Source of the DNA: Deltaproteobacteria bacterium
Lineage (GTDB): Bacteria; Desulfobacterota; DSM-4660; Desulfatiglandales; HGW-15
Direction: 5' to 3'
NCBI GenBank assembly: GCA_020060215.1
Contig: JAGVAP010000016.1
Location: forward strand, 43,908-107,907
Length of the DNA stretch: 64,000 nucleotides
Numbering within the stretch: the stretch's first letter is position 1; each line of letters begins with the position of its first letter. Made by a program: the position numbers and the translations under genes. Shown in pieces: positions 26,121-35,755 of this stretch. Below the pieces are notes generated by a model. The model was not told where the DNA came from. It made no database searches and saw only the letters and a program-made list of their open reading frames with translations.

Positions 26121-28052
26121 ATGGCGAACGAACAGCAAGAGAAAGAAAAGAAGGCTGCCGGTAGATTCGAGACCTTGAGCAGACCGGTCAAATTTCTGTT
26201 TTATTTTTTTTCATCCCTCGGCGTCTTCATTTCCGCGGGGTATATCTTCGGGTTCCTGCCCTTGCTGGATGTGACGTACTACTTTATCCTGATGGCGCTG
26301 TTTCTCCCCATGGTGTTCATTTTGCTGCCGGCGCACCCCAGGGAGACGAAGGTGTCCTGGTACAGCTATACCCTGGCTGTCCTGTCCTTCGGCATCACCG
26401 TCTTTCTGGCGACCCAAGGCCATCAGCTGGTATTCTCCACGTGGATCCCTGCAAACGATTGGCAGCTTGCCATAGCCGTGGCCCTGACCATTCTCCTCCT
26501 GGAGGCCGCTCGAAGGGCGGGAGGAAAGATCTTTTTGGCCCTGGTCCTGGTCTTTTCATTGTATCCAAGCATTGCCCATCTGTTACCCGGGATGTTCTGG
26601 GGACCCCCGTCGCCCCTGTCAAGGACGTTGGCCTTTAACATGTATTCCAGTGACGCCCTGCTCGGCATCGTCACCAGGGTGGTGGGAGAGACCCTGATCG
26701 GGTTCCTGATCCTGGCTGCTTTGCTCCTGGCCACAGGCGCCGCGGACTACTTTCTGAAGCTGGCCATGGCCATCATGGGAGGGGTCCGCGGGGGGGCGGC
26801 CAAGGTGTCCGTGGTGGCGAGCGGCTTTTTCGGCAGCCTGAGCGGGAGCATCTTCGCGAACGTGGTGGGCACCGGGTCCGTGACCATTCCGACCATGAAG
26901 CGAGCCGGGTTCAAACCCCATTATGCCGGTGCGCTGGAAGCCTGTGCCTCGACGGGCGGGATGATGATGCCCCCTGTCATGGGCGCAGTGGCCTTTATCA
27001 TGGCGAACTTCACCAACACGCAATACAGCAGAATCGTCATCGCGGCCGCGATTCCCAGCATCCTGTACTATGTGGGGCTGTTCTGCCATGTGGACAGTTA
27101 TGCGGCAAAGCACCGATTAATGGGCCTTCCGAGCAGGGAAATTCCATCCTGGAAGGAGATGGTGAAGGAGGGATGGCCTTTCTTTCTCGTCTTGGGTTTC
27201 CTGATTTGGGGTCTTCTCCTGATGCGGTGGGAGAGACTTGCGCCGTTCTATGCCTCCGCCCTGCTCATCGTCTTGTCCCCCTTTCACAAGAGCCTCAGGT
27301 TGTCTCTCAAGAGAGTGAAGGAGATCCTGCTGGCGACGGGCAAGCTGCTGAGTGAAACGATGGCCCTCCTGCTCCCCACGAGCTTTATCCTCGGGGGGAT
27401 CATGGGAACCGGCGTGGCGCCCGTCATCAGCGCCGAGCTCGTTCGGTTGGGAGGGGACAGTGTAGTGCTCGTATTGGCGGTCGGCGTGGGGATCTGCATC
27501 ATCTTCGGGATGATGGGGATGATCGTGGCATCGTACCTCATGCTTGCGCTGACCTTTGCCCCGTCCCTGGAACAGCTTGCGGGCTTGAACACCCTGGCCG
27601 TCCACCTCTTCATCGCGTACTACTCCATGCTGGCCGCCATTACCCCTCCCATTGCCCTGGCCTCATTCATCGCCTCGCGGATCAGCAATTCCAGTCCCAT
27701 TCTGACCAGCGTGCACTCCGCGCGGCTCGGCATCGTCCTCTTCATCCTGCCCTTCTTCTTCCTGTTCGAGCCTGCGCTGATTTTTGAGGGACCTCTCTAC
27801 AAGACGTTCATCTGGACGGTCATGAACATCCTGGCCATCCTGCTCATCGCCGGAGGATCGGAGGGGTATCTGTATCGATTTGGCCTCGTGCGCGGCTGGA
27901 CGCGGCCGGTCCTCTTCATCGCCGGGATCCTGGTCGGGTTTCCGGAATGGAAGACGACCGTGCTCGGTCTGGTCCTTGCGGCCGGGGTGATTGCGGCGCC
28001 CAGATTCTCCAGGGTTGCGCCTCCTGTTTCAGCCGCGAGGAGCTCCGATTGA
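26121..28052 (+). CDS. TRAP transporter fused permease (4TM/12TM, TAXI-associated)
   Basis: A 643-residue membrane protein combining a small four-helix domain (about residues 20-130) with a large DctM-like domain. Family markers are GGVRGGAAKVSVVASGFFGSLSGS, SVTIPTMKRAGF, and EACASTGGMMMPPVMGA, all typical of the permeases that pair with TAXI binding proteins. It pairs with the protein at 24743-25957, about 160 bases upstream, and imports an organic acid by cation gradient. GGAGG lies 12 bases before the ATG. Confidence 0.92.
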   Translation: MANEQQEKEKKAAGRFETLSRPVKFLFYFFSSLGVFISAGYIFGFLPLLDVTYYFILMALFLPMVFILLPAHPRETKVSWYSYTLAVLSFGITVFLATQGHQLVFSTWIPANDWQLAIAVALTILLLEAARRAGGKIFLALVLVFSLYPSIAHLLPGMFWGPPSPLSRTLAFNMYSSDALLGIVTRVVGETLIGFLILAALLLATGAADYFLKLAMAIMGGVRGGAAKVSVVASGFFGSLSGSIFANVVGTGSVTIPTMKRAGFKPHYAGALEACASTGGMMMPPVMGAVAFIMANFTNTQYSRIVIAAAIPSILYYVGLFCHVDSYAAKHRLMGLPSREIPSWKEMVKEGWPFFLVLGFLIWGLLLMRWERLAPFYASALLIVLSPFHKSLRLSLKRVKEILLATGKLLSETMALLLPTSFILGGIMGTGVAPVISAELVRLGGDSVVLVLAVGVGICIIFGMMGMIVASYLMLALTFAPSLEQLAGLNTLAVHLFIAYYSMLAAITPPIALASFIASRISNSSPILTSVHSARLGIVLFILPFFFLFEPALIFEGPLYKTFIWTVMNILAILLIAGGSEGYLYRFGLVRGWTRPVLFIAGILVGFPEWKTTVLGLVLAAGVIAAPRFSRVAPPVSAARSSD

Positions 28053-28070
28053 ATCCGAGAGGAGGGAGAA

Positions 28071-29288
28071 ATGCAGGAAGAACGCGGGAAGATCCTGACG
28101 GAGACGCTCCGGGTTCCGCTCAAGGGCGAGTATGACGTGATCGTGGTGGGGGGCGGAATGGCCGCGGTGGGCGCCGCCCTGGCCGCCCGGCGCAGCGGAT
28201 GCGAAGTGCTGATCATCGAAAAGAGCGTCGTGCTGGGCGGGCTGGCGACGCTCGGCTTCATCGCCTACTACCTGCCCCTTTGCGACGGCCGCGGCCGGAA
28301 GGTGACCGGCGGGATCGCCGAGGAACTCCTCCATCTCTCCATCCGGTACGGCTACGGCGACCTGGCCCCTGAATGGCGGGACGGCCGCGGCATCGGCGCC
28401 CGGAAGCGCTACAGCACCATCTTTTCGCCCCCGGAGTTCATCTTTGCGCTGGATGAACTGATGCTGTCGGAGGGGGTCGGGCTGCTGTTCGACACCGTAT
28501 TCTGCCGCCCGGTGATGGACGGCACCCTCTGCAAGGCCGTCGTGGTGGAGAACAAGGCCGGCCGGGCGGCCTACGGGGCCAGGATGTTCGTGGACGCCAC
28601 GGGCGACGCTGATCTCCTCCACCGTGCCGGCGCACCATGCGTGGAAGAGAAAAACTATCTTGCCTACTGGTTCTACAACACCAACCTGGAGAAGATGCGG
28701 CAGGCCGTGGCCGCCGGAGATGTGAGGAAGGGGATTTCGCTGGAGTGGAGGGGCTTCTTCCGACCGGACGGATCCTACACCATGGGGGAAAAGGAATACC
28801 AGGTCAGCGACGCGGAGCACGTGACCCGTTTTGTGCTGAACGGCCGCAAGATCCTGGGAGAAGAGATCGAGAAGAACCGGCGCGAGAAGGGTTCCCTGCT
28901 GGCCCTGCCGGGGATGGCGCAATTCCGCAGGACCCGCAGCGTGACCGGAATCTATCGTCTGACCGAAGAGGACGGGCTCAGGTCCTTTGAAGACTCCATC
29001 GGCTGCACCGGCCACTGGCAGAAGCCCGGGATCGTCTATGAAATCCCATACCGGACCCTGCTGAGCAGGGAATACACCAACCTCTTTGCCGCCGGCCGCG
29101 CCATTTCGGCTTCGGGGGACGCCTGGGAGGCCGTACGAGTCATCCCGCCTGCGGTGTTGACGGGCCAGGCCGCCGGGACGGCCGCGGCCCTGGCCATGGA
29201 GAGAAAATGCGCGGTAGCCGACGTGCCGGTGGGGGAACTGCAGGGGAGGCTGCAGGATCAAGGGGTGATCATTCACTACAGCAGGTAG
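28071..29288 (+). CDS. FAD-dependent oxidoreductase (FAD_oxidored group)
   Basis: A 405-residue flavoprotein. The N-terminal dinucleotide motif is VIVVGGGMAAVGAALAARRSG, followed by E-K-S-VVLGGLATLGF; the conserved DATGDADLLHRAG segment lies near residue 180; and FAAGRAISASGDAWEAVRV closes the FAD site. This group contains fumarate-reductase/HdrA-like enzymes of unknown specificity. It is 18 bases after the permease and so is in the same operon. A second member ends the operon at 34397-35755. It probably oxidises or reduces the imported acid. Confidence 0.85.
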   Translation: MQEERGKILTETLRVPLKGEYDVIVVGGGMAAVGAALAARRSGCEVLIIEKSVVLGGLATLGFIAYYLPLCDGRGRKVTGGIAEELLHLSIRYGYGDLAPEWRDGRGIGARKRYSTIFSPPEFIFALDELMLSEGVGLLFDTVFCRPVMDGTLCKAVVVENKAGRAAYGARMFVDATGDADLLHRAGAPCVEEKNYLAYWFYNTNLEKMRQAVAAGDVRKGISLEWRGFFRPDGSYTMGEKEYQVSDAEHVTRFVLNGRKILGEEIEKNRREKGSLLALPGMAQFRRTRSVTGIYRLTEEDGLRSFEDSIGCTGHWQKPGIVYEIPYRTLLSREYTNLFAAGRAISASGDAWEAVRVIPPAVLTGQAAGTAAALAMERKCAVADVPVGELQGRLQDQGVIIHYSR

Positions 29289-29361
29289 AGAAGGCTTTCA
29301 GCGATCAGCATTCAGCGTTCTGCTGAAGAGATCGGAAGCGCAGGTGTTGGGGAGGAATGAG

Positions 29362-30702
29362 ATGGGAGACAAGTGGAGCCAGGTTGCGCCGGATGCGGGC
29401 GAGAAGCAGGAGAAGCGTTTTGAGGCCTGGTCATCGGGCAGGGATATCGCTTTTGAGAGCGCCGAGGCAAGGGAACGGTACAGGGAAAGGGTGACCCTGA
29501 TCCAAGATGCCGTCCAGATGAAAAGGACGCCCCGGCGGGTGCCGGTCTGCCCTTCCCCCGGTCACTTCCCCCTGGAGTATGCCGGCGTCACTTTCCGCGA
29601 CGCCATGTACGACGTGCATGCGCTCACCCGGGCGCTGAAAAAATATTACGACGACTTCGACCAGGACACTTTTTCCGGACCGTTCATCGGGTCCGGAAGG
29701 GTTCTCGACCTGCTGGATGCAAAGCAATACCAGTGGCCGGGCCACGGCGTTCCCGAGGATCGCGAATACCAGTTCGTCGAAGGGGAGTACGTGAAGGCCG
29801 AAGAATACGATTCGATGATCCGCGACCCGAGCGGTTTCCATCTGCGCGTCTTCCTCCCCCGCATCTGCGGCGCCCTGAAGGGGCTGGAAAAGATCCCGCA
29901 GCTGGTGAACATCCGCCACATGTCCTCCATGCTCCCCGGCGCGCTTCCCTTCAACCTGCCCGAAGTCCAGAAGGCCTTGAGGGTCCTTGTAGAGGCAGGC
30001 GCTGAGGCTGCGCTCTTCGTGGCCGGCCTGCGGGAGCTGGGCAAGGCGCTCATGGCCGGAGGGCGACCTTCGTTCTCGGGGGGCATGGCGGAGGCGCCCT
30101 ATGACGTGATCGCCGACAGCTTCAGGGGGACCCGCGGGATCTCGCTCGACTTGAGGCGCTGTCCGGACAAGCTTCTGCAGGCCTGTGAAAACTACGTTTA
30201 CCCCCAGATCGAACGGGCCGTGGCCGCCGCAGACCTGAGCGGGAATCCCTTGATCTTCATGCCCCTGCACAAGGGCGCCCATTCCTTCATGTCCACGGTG
30301 CAGTTTCGGGAGTTCTACTGGCCGACCCTGCGAAAGGTCCTGATCGGGCTGATCAACGAGGGGCTGGTACCGCTGGTTTTTGCCGAATCGGACTACAACT
30401 CGCGCCTGGAGATCATCTGCGATCTCCCCAGGAGCAAGACCGTCTGGTGGTTCGAGAAGGTGGATATGGCTCGCGCCAAGGAGACCGTCGGCAAGGTGGC
30501 TTGTATCGCAGGCAATGTGCCCAATATCCTTTTTCGCGCCGGCACCCCCGACGAAATCAAGGCATACTGCAAGAACCTGATCGACGTGGCCGGAAAGAAC
30601 GGCGGTTATATCCTCTCCACCGCGGCGGGACTGCAGGGGGCGAGGCCCGAGAACGTGAAAGCCATGATCGAATACGGCAAGCGCTATGGGGTTTATGCCT
30701 GA
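29362..30702 (+). CDS. URO-D superfamily protein lacking the zinc triad
   Basis: A 446-residue uroporphyrinogen-decarboxylase-fold protein. ATG 29362 was chosen over GTG 29344 because GGGAGG lies between them. It is longer than MtaA or HemE. At the position of the MtaA-type H-x-C it has FAESDYNS, and near the C-terminus GYILSTAAGLQGARPENVKAM, where zinc-binding homologues have GC. The methyl-transfer zinc site is therefore absent, and porphyrin decarboxylation is unlikely in this context. It belongs to an uncharacterised subgroup found in catabolic clusters of anaerobes. The function is unknown. Confidence 0.75.
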   Translation: MGDKWSQVAPDAGEKQEKRFEAWSSGRDIAFESAEARERYRERVTLIQDAVQMKRTPRRVPVCPSPGHFPLEYAGVTFRDAMYDVHALTRALKKYYDDFDQDTFSGPFIGSGRVLDLLDAKQYQWPGHGVPEDREYQFVEGEYVKAEEYDSMIRDPSGFHLRVFLPRICGALKGLEKIPQLVNIRHMSSMLPGALPFNLPEVQKALRVLVEAGAEAALFVAGLRELGKALMAGGRPSFSGGMAEAPYDVIADSFRGTRGISLDLRRCPDKLLQACENYVYPQIERAVAAADLSGNPLIFMPLHKGAHSFMSTVQFREFYWPTLRKVLIGLINEGLVPLVFAESDYNSRLEIICDLPRSKTVWWFEKVDMARAKETVGKVACIAGNVPNILFRAGTPDEIKAYCKNLIDVAGKNGGYILSTAAGLQGARPENVKAMIEYGKRYGVYA

Positions 30703-30726
30703 TCGCGAAGGAAAGGAAGATAGCGG

Positions 30727-31992
30727 ATGGAACTGACGGATGAAGAAAAGGGAATCCTGGACGGCCGGCAGGGCGATGTTGCGCGAAAGTGCATGGAATT
30801 CCTGGCGGCCTACGGTGAGGCGGCCGGTGCGGAGAGGCTGATCGACCTGGACGGGACCGTCGACCTTCACCCCGGCGCCAACTGGGTGGTCGATTACACG
30901 ATCACGCAGGAAGAGATCGAAGACCTGGCCAATAAGGGTGAGAAGTTCAAGGTCCCCACGTTCGCCAACAAGGTGACCGTCCCGGGTTTCATTTTCGACG
31001 GGTGGCAGGAGTGCGGCACGCTGCCCAACAGCGACCCGGAATACCACAGGAAGTGCATGGAACCCTTGACGGCATGGATCAGGATGGGCATGGTACCCAC
31101 CTTCTCGTGCGATAATTACCTGACCAGCTCCTTCTGGCCGGCCTTGGGGCAGCATTGTGCCTGGGTGGAAAGCTCGGCCATTCCATGGGTGAACGCCGTC
31201 CTGGGTGCCAGGAGCAATTTCGATGGATGCTTCCAGACCGCCTATCTCGGGAAGGTGCCGGCCTACGACATGCACCTGGATGAGAACCGGGTCGCGACCG
31301 TGCTGGTGGAATGTGTTTGCGAACTCAGAACGGACATGGACTACGATCTGTTCGGTTGGGTGGTGGGGGAAGCGGTCGGGCTCGAAGTGCCCGCACTGGT
31401 CGGCATCGGGAAGCCGACGACGACGCAGCTCGTCAAGATGAACTCGACCCTGAATACCGGAGGACAGGTGCGGATGTACCATATCCCCGGGCTCACCCCT
31501 GAAGCGCCCACGCTGGAAGCCGCCTTCAGAGGGAAGAGATTCAAGGAAAAGGTGACCGTCACCCGCGATGACCTGGAACGGGTCTATGACATGATGAACT
31601 ATGGTCCGAGCGACCACGTGGAGTTCGTCTATCTGGGATGCCCTCATTACAATATCCTGGAGCTCCAGAAGGTGGCGGGGCTGCTGGACGGCAGGAGGTG
31701 TAAGACGCCGCTATGGGTCATGACCGGGCCTTTGACCTACAAGGCAGCGGAGCTGATGGGGATCGATCGGGTGATTCGAAAGGCAGGGGGCGTTCTGTTG
31801 TCAGGCACCTGCCCGGGATTGTTGATGGGGGAGATGCCTCCCGCTTCCGTCATGGCCACGGATGCGGCCAAGCAGAACTACTACATTACAGGGATCGCGG
31901 ACCGGCTTGGGGTCCGCTACGGCAGCACGGAAGATTGCATCGAGGCGGCCGTCACGGGTACCTGGAGAGGTGAATGGAGGAAAGGGGCATGA
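30727..31992 (+). CDS. Aconitase X catalytic subunit (AcnX large, DUF521)
   Basis: A 421-residue aconitase X large subunit. Known members dehydrate cis-3-hydroxy-L-proline or mevalonate 5-phosphate, and bind an iron-sulfur centre through conserved Cys. Family features seen are VPTFSCDNYL, WVESSAIPWVNAVLGARSNFDG, GCPHYNILEL, LSGTCPGL and the C-terminal YGSTEDCIEAAVTG. The small subunit follows with an ATGA overlap. In this operon (importer, FAD oxidoreductases, UGSC protein) it probably dehydrates a hydroxy acid. The true substrate is not known. Confidence 0.88.
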   Translation: MELTDEEKGILDGRQGDVARKCMEFLAAYGEAAGAERLIDLDGTVDLHPGANWVVDYTITQEEIEDLANKGEKFKVPTFANKVTVPGFIFDGWQECGTLPNSDPEYHRKCMEPLTAWIRMGMVPTFSCDNYLTSSFWPALGQHCAWVESSAIPWVNAVLGARSNFDGCFQTAYLGKVPAYDMHLDENRVATVLVECVCELRTDMDYDLFGWVVGEAVGLEVPALVGIGKPTTTQLVKMNSTLNTGGQVRMYHIPGLTPEAPTLEAAFRGKRFKEKVTVTRDDLERVYDMMNYGPSDHVEFVYLGCPHYNILELQKVAGLLDGRRCKTPLWVMTGPLTYKAAELMGIDRVIRKAGGVLLSGTCPGLLMGEMPPASVMATDAAKQNYYITGIADRLGVRYGSTEDCIEAAVTGTWRGEWRKGA

Positions 31993-32450
31993 CCGAGGAG
32001 ACCAAACCAATCGTCCTGAAAGGCAGAAGAGTTGTCGGGGGGATCGTGGAAGGCGAAGCGCTGGTATCGGAAAAGCCGTTGATGGGCTGGTGCAATGTCA
32101 ATGCAAGGGAAGGCTTCACCACCGAAAGGAACCACCCCCTGTACAAGGTCCCCTATCGAGGCAAGGTGCTGGTCTTCTCCGAGCCGCGGGGTTCCGGCGG
32201 CTTCGTGGCTTACGGCAGGAGCAGGGAGTACGGGACCCATCCTGCAGCCTTTCTCTACAGGAAGGGGAACAACCTGACCGTCTTTGCCGCCATGAACATG
32301 AAGGTGCCGACCGTGACCGATTTCGATCGCGATCCCTTGGAGGTCATCGAAACAGGGGATCATGTCCTGGTCAATGGAGATGATGGGATCGTGATGGTGA
32401 CGAAGAAGCACGGCGCACGAACAAACCGGAATCACGGGATATTGGAATAG
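31989..32450 (+). CDS. Aconitase X swivel subunit (AcnX small, DUF126)
   Basis: A 153-residue swivelling domain that completes the AcnX active site. ATG 31989 overlaps the large-subunit stop (ATGA), with a GGAGG site about ten bases ahead; an in-frame ATG at 31974 is less likely. Conserved features include GGIVEGEALVS, PYRGKVLVFSEPRGSGG, and EVIETGDHVLVNGDDG. In many bacteria the two parts are fused; here they are split, as in other two-gene AcnX loci. Confidence 0.87.
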   Translation: MTEETKPIVLKGRRVVGGIVEGEALVSEKPLMGWCNVNAREGFTTERNHPLYKVPYRGKVLVFSEPRGSGGFVAYGRSREYGTHPAAFLYRKGNNLTVFAAMNMKVPTVTDFDRDPLEVIETGDHVLVNGDDGIVMVTKKHGARTNRNHGILE

Positions 32451-32649
32451 TGGAATACCCGGGAAGAACGACAGCCAAAACCCTGGAGCAGAACGCGCGG
32501 AGATGCGCTCTCACTTTGAAGCTTCCGTCGTGTCATCATTCCATCATGATTCCAGAACATGGATCCGCCAAGCCAATGACGGCCGATCTGCTCCAGCGGC
32601 CGGGGCTTCCGACATAACCACCAAAGAGACCATCAGAGGAGGCGTTGAA

Positions 32650-34365
32650 ATGAACCGTAGCGATTCCGGAAAAGAGGTGCTCTATGCGGCGCTGGACCCG
32701 CGCGGCTTCAAACCGCGGGTCGAAGAAATCCCCCTGGGACCAAGGGTGCCCGACTTGGGAGGCAAGGTGGTCTACTGTGTCAGCCAGTACGTAGGCGGCT
32801 CGGATGTCTTCATCCAGAAAGTGGCGGATGCCTTGCCTCGGTACGCCCCGGGTGTGAAGGCGGAGTACAGGAAGAAACCCGCGGCCTATCTGACGGATGA
32901 TCCGGAGCTGTGGGACGAAATCGTGCGCACGGCCGATGCGTTTATTTATGGCTGCGGGGCTTGAGGGTCCTGTTCCATGTGGGGTGCCCACTGGTCGATC
33001 CTGTTGGAGAAGCGCGGTATTCCTGGTGTGTACATCGTCGATCAGCCATTTGTCGCCGATGTCCGGGTCACTTGTGAAAAGGAGGGTATGCCCGGGCTCA
33101 GGCGTGTGAACGTCCCTCATCCGGCAGGGGATGTCTCCGAGGATGAATTTCCGGAGATCATGCGCAAAGTGGTCGCGGCCCTGACAAGACCGGTCGTTGA
33201 CGGGGAAAGGGATGACTCTTCTCAGACCCAGAAGGGCTCGCCCTTTTTCCCGATGTTTCATGAAACCCCAAGTACGCCCTTTACAGACAAGTCCGCTGAG
33301 GCTGTCGGACCCGGTGAAGCGCCGAGGGTTGCGGTCACAGGGACGCTCGAGGAAGTCCAGGACTACTTCGACGAAAGCGGTTGGACGGACGGACTCCCCA
33401 TCATCCCCCCTACCAGGGAAAGAGTCGACGAGATGCTCCGCGGCACGAGCCATTCGCCTGAAGAGGTCGTTACGAGGACCATGCTGCCGGAGGACTGGCT
33501 GGTAACGGTCGAGAAAGTGGCGACCGTCGGCGTCATGGCCGGGTGCAAGCCTTCCTACATGCCCGTTCTCCTGGCGATGGTCGAGGCGTTCTGCAGCGAA
33601 GGTTTTGCATCCCCGGTGCGTTCTACAACCTCCTTCTCCTTTTCGGTCGTCGTCAACGGCCCCATGGCCAAGGAGATCGGCATGAATTCGGGCATCAATG
33701 CCCTGGGGTCCGGTTCGGGGAACAAGGCCAATGCCGTCATCGGCAGATTCCTGAGGCTGGCCGTCATCAATCTGGGCGGATCCCGGAGCGGGGTGAGCGA
33801 CATGAGCAGTCAGGGAAACCCGAGCAAGTACAGCTTTGCCTTTGCCGAGAACGAAGAGAGGAGTCCCTGGGAGCCGCTACACGTCTCCATGGGCTATAAG
33901 CCGGAGGAGAGTGTGGTGACCATCATGTGCGGGGGGTGGAGCCACGCGGGATGTTTTGGCAACGTGGATCTCGACCGGATCGCCCAGGTGATCTCCTGCT
34001 TCGAGCTGCCGCACGGGGCTCTCCTGATCATGGATCCCATGCCCGCCCGAACGCTTGCCGCCAGGGGCTACACCAAGCAGGAGGTGGAGGAATACCTCAG
34101 GGAGCATGCCAGGATCACAGCCAGGGAATTCAGGGCCGATTTCTTCTACCCCATGTTTGTCGAGCCGGTTCTGAAGGGCCATCCCATGCACGGCAGGAGG
34201 TATCTGTGGCCGCCGGAGTATCTGGATGTCGGAGACGACGAAATGATCCCTGCGTTTCCGAGAGGGAGTATCCGGGTCGTTGTCGTGGGAGGGGAAACCA
34301 ATCCTTTCTCACAGGCCTGGAAAATGGCCTACCCGTCCACGGCGTCCATCGACCGATGGAGATGA
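32650..34365 (+). CDS. UGSC-family selenoprotein with in-frame UGA (Sec105), two-domain
   Basis: One 571-codon frame is interrupted only by TGA at 32962-32964. Read as selenocysteine, the junction is GCGA-U-GSC-SMWGAHW, which gives exactly the Sec-Gly-Ser-Cys motif of the UGSC (seleno)protein family (U105, C108). A hairpin suited to a bacterial SECIS follows (32975-32994). Residues 1-190 are the UGSC domain; about 230-571 form a second domain beginning GWTDGLPIIPPT, whose role is unknown. The Sec and Cys could form a redox pair. ATG 32650 follows GAGGAGGCG. The gene follows AcnX and precedes an FAD oxidoreductase. An ordinary gene finder would split it at 32964. Confidence 0.85.
32975..32994 (+). 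promoter_or_regulatory. SECIS-like hairpin for UGSC selenoprotein
   Basis: It starts 10 bases after the UGA. The stem is CCA/UGG plus GUGGG/CCCAC with a single bulged U between them (32978), and the apical loop is GUG (32984-32986). A bulged U in the stem and G-U in the loop, at this distance, are features of the E. coli fdhF SECIS recognised by SelB. Confidence 0.7.
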
Positions 34366-34396
34366 TGAAATTTCCTCTTAGGAAGGATCTGCGCGG

Positions 34397-35755
34397 ATGG
34401 ACTTCATCGAAATTCCGGCAACACGGATCCCCCTGATCGCGGAGGCCGATGTCGTGGTCGTCGGGGGCGGGCCGGCCGGGTTTGCCGCCGGGCTGCATGC
34501 GGCCCGGGCGGGCGCCGAAACCGTCATCGTGGAAAGACTCGGCAGCCCGGGAGGCATGATGACGAACGGGCTGATGAGCGTCTTCGTCGGGGAGCACCTC
34601 GGGGATCTCCAGGCGGAGATGCATGACCGGCTCGGTGCCGGCGGCCACGTCGTCGAGCCCCTGAAACGGTACCCCGAGTTGAGGTCCAACCCCCTGTTTC
34701 ACTATTATGGACCCAATATCCTGCCGGGGCGCGAGACCGCTTCCAGCGTGTATGCCTTCGATCCCCACATGGCGGCAGTGATCATGAACGGGATGATGGA
34801 GGAAAACGGCGTACGTCCCCTTCTCCGAACGCTCTGTGTCGGCGCCAAGGTCGAAGGGGAGTCGATCAGGGCCGTGATCGTGGAGGACGCATCCGGAAGG
34901 AAGGCGATCGGGGGCAAGGTGTTTGTGGATGCCACCGGTCGAGGCGATCTGGCCGCGCGCTGCGGTGTCCCATGCAGGGGGCCCGGCGACGAGAAAGGGA
35001 TCCCGATCGCTCCCGGTTTGATGTGGAAGATGGGCAATGTGGATTACGAGAGGCTCTTCGAGTATCTGGAAAAGGATCCATTCCTGGAAAGGGCCATGAA
35101 GAGGGCCGAGGCCGAAGGCCGGCTCCCCCCGTACAGACCCAAGAGGATGGACCTCTACGGCGGGGCTTATTCGGGCCATCCCCATCCCGAGATGTGCCCC
35201 ACCCCCCACCCAGGGGAAATGCTCCTCTGGGCGCCCGCTCCCCGCGAGTGGGGGTTGGACTGCGCACAAAGGGCCGGAGACCTGACCCGTGCGGAGATCG
35301 AACTGCGAAAGCACATCTCGGCGGAGGCCGGATTTCTGAAGAGGTATGTCCAGGGATTCGAGAACGCCTACCTGGCCTCCATCGCGCCATGGATGGGAAT
35401 ACGGGAGGGCCGCCATCCCGAAGGGGAGTATGTGATCGGGTACGAAGACATCCGCAACCAGCGAAGGTTCCACGACGCCGCCCTTCGTCGAACGGTGCCG
35501 GACTGGTACGACACGAGCCAGGGGGTCCGGATCCGCTCTTTTGACATCCCGTACCGGTGTTTTCTGGCCGCAAAGGTGGAGAACCTGCTCCTGGCCGGTG
35601 ACAACCTCTCCATGGAACACGAGGCCCTTCTTCACATCAGAGGATTCGGGATGGCCTTGAGAACGGGGGAGGTCGCCGGAACCGGCGCCGCAAGGTCTCT
35701 GAAAGCAGGGGTGAGGCCGAAAGAGCTCCAATGGAACGTTATCCTGCAACCGTGA
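34397..35755 (+). CDS. FAD-dependent oxidoreductase (second in operon)
   Basis: A 452-residue flavoprotein. VVVVGGGPAGFAAGLHAARAG (residues about 15-35) is the FAD motif, with ERLGSPGGMMTNGLM following, VDATGRGDLAARCG in the centre and LLLAGDNLSMEHEALLHIRGFG near the end. It belongs to the same FAD_oxidored group as 28071-29288 but is only distantly similar, so the two are not a recent duplication. It ends the plus-strand cluster, 31 bases after the UGSC selenoprotein, and probably acts with it. Confidence 0.86.
   Translation: MDFIEIPATRIPLIAEADVVVVGGGPAGFAAGLHAARAGAETVIVERLGSPGGMMTNGLMSVFVGEHLGDLQAEMHDRLGAGGHVVEPLKRYPELRSNPLFHYYGPNILPGRETASSVYAFDPHMAAVIMNGMMEENGVRPLLRTLCVGAKVEGESIRAVIVEDASGRKAIGGKVFVDATGRGDLAARCGVPCRGPGDEKGIPIAPGLMWKMGNVDYERLFEYLEKDPFLERAMKRAEAEGRLPPYRPKRMDLYGGAYSGHPHPEMCPTPHPGEMLLWAPAPREWGLDCAQRAGDLTRAEIELRKHISAEAGFLKRYVQGFENAYLASIAPWMGIREGRHPEGEYVIGYEDIRNQRRFHDAALRRTVPDWYDTSQGVRIRSFDIPYRCFLAAKVENLLLAGDNLSMEHEALLHIRGFGMALRTGEVAGTGAARSLKAGVRPKELQWNVILQP

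Noticed and set aside
29431..31647. 738-codon minus-strand frame opposite the URO-D and AcnX genes
   Set aside because: It is antisense to two recognised genes and shows no domain of its own.
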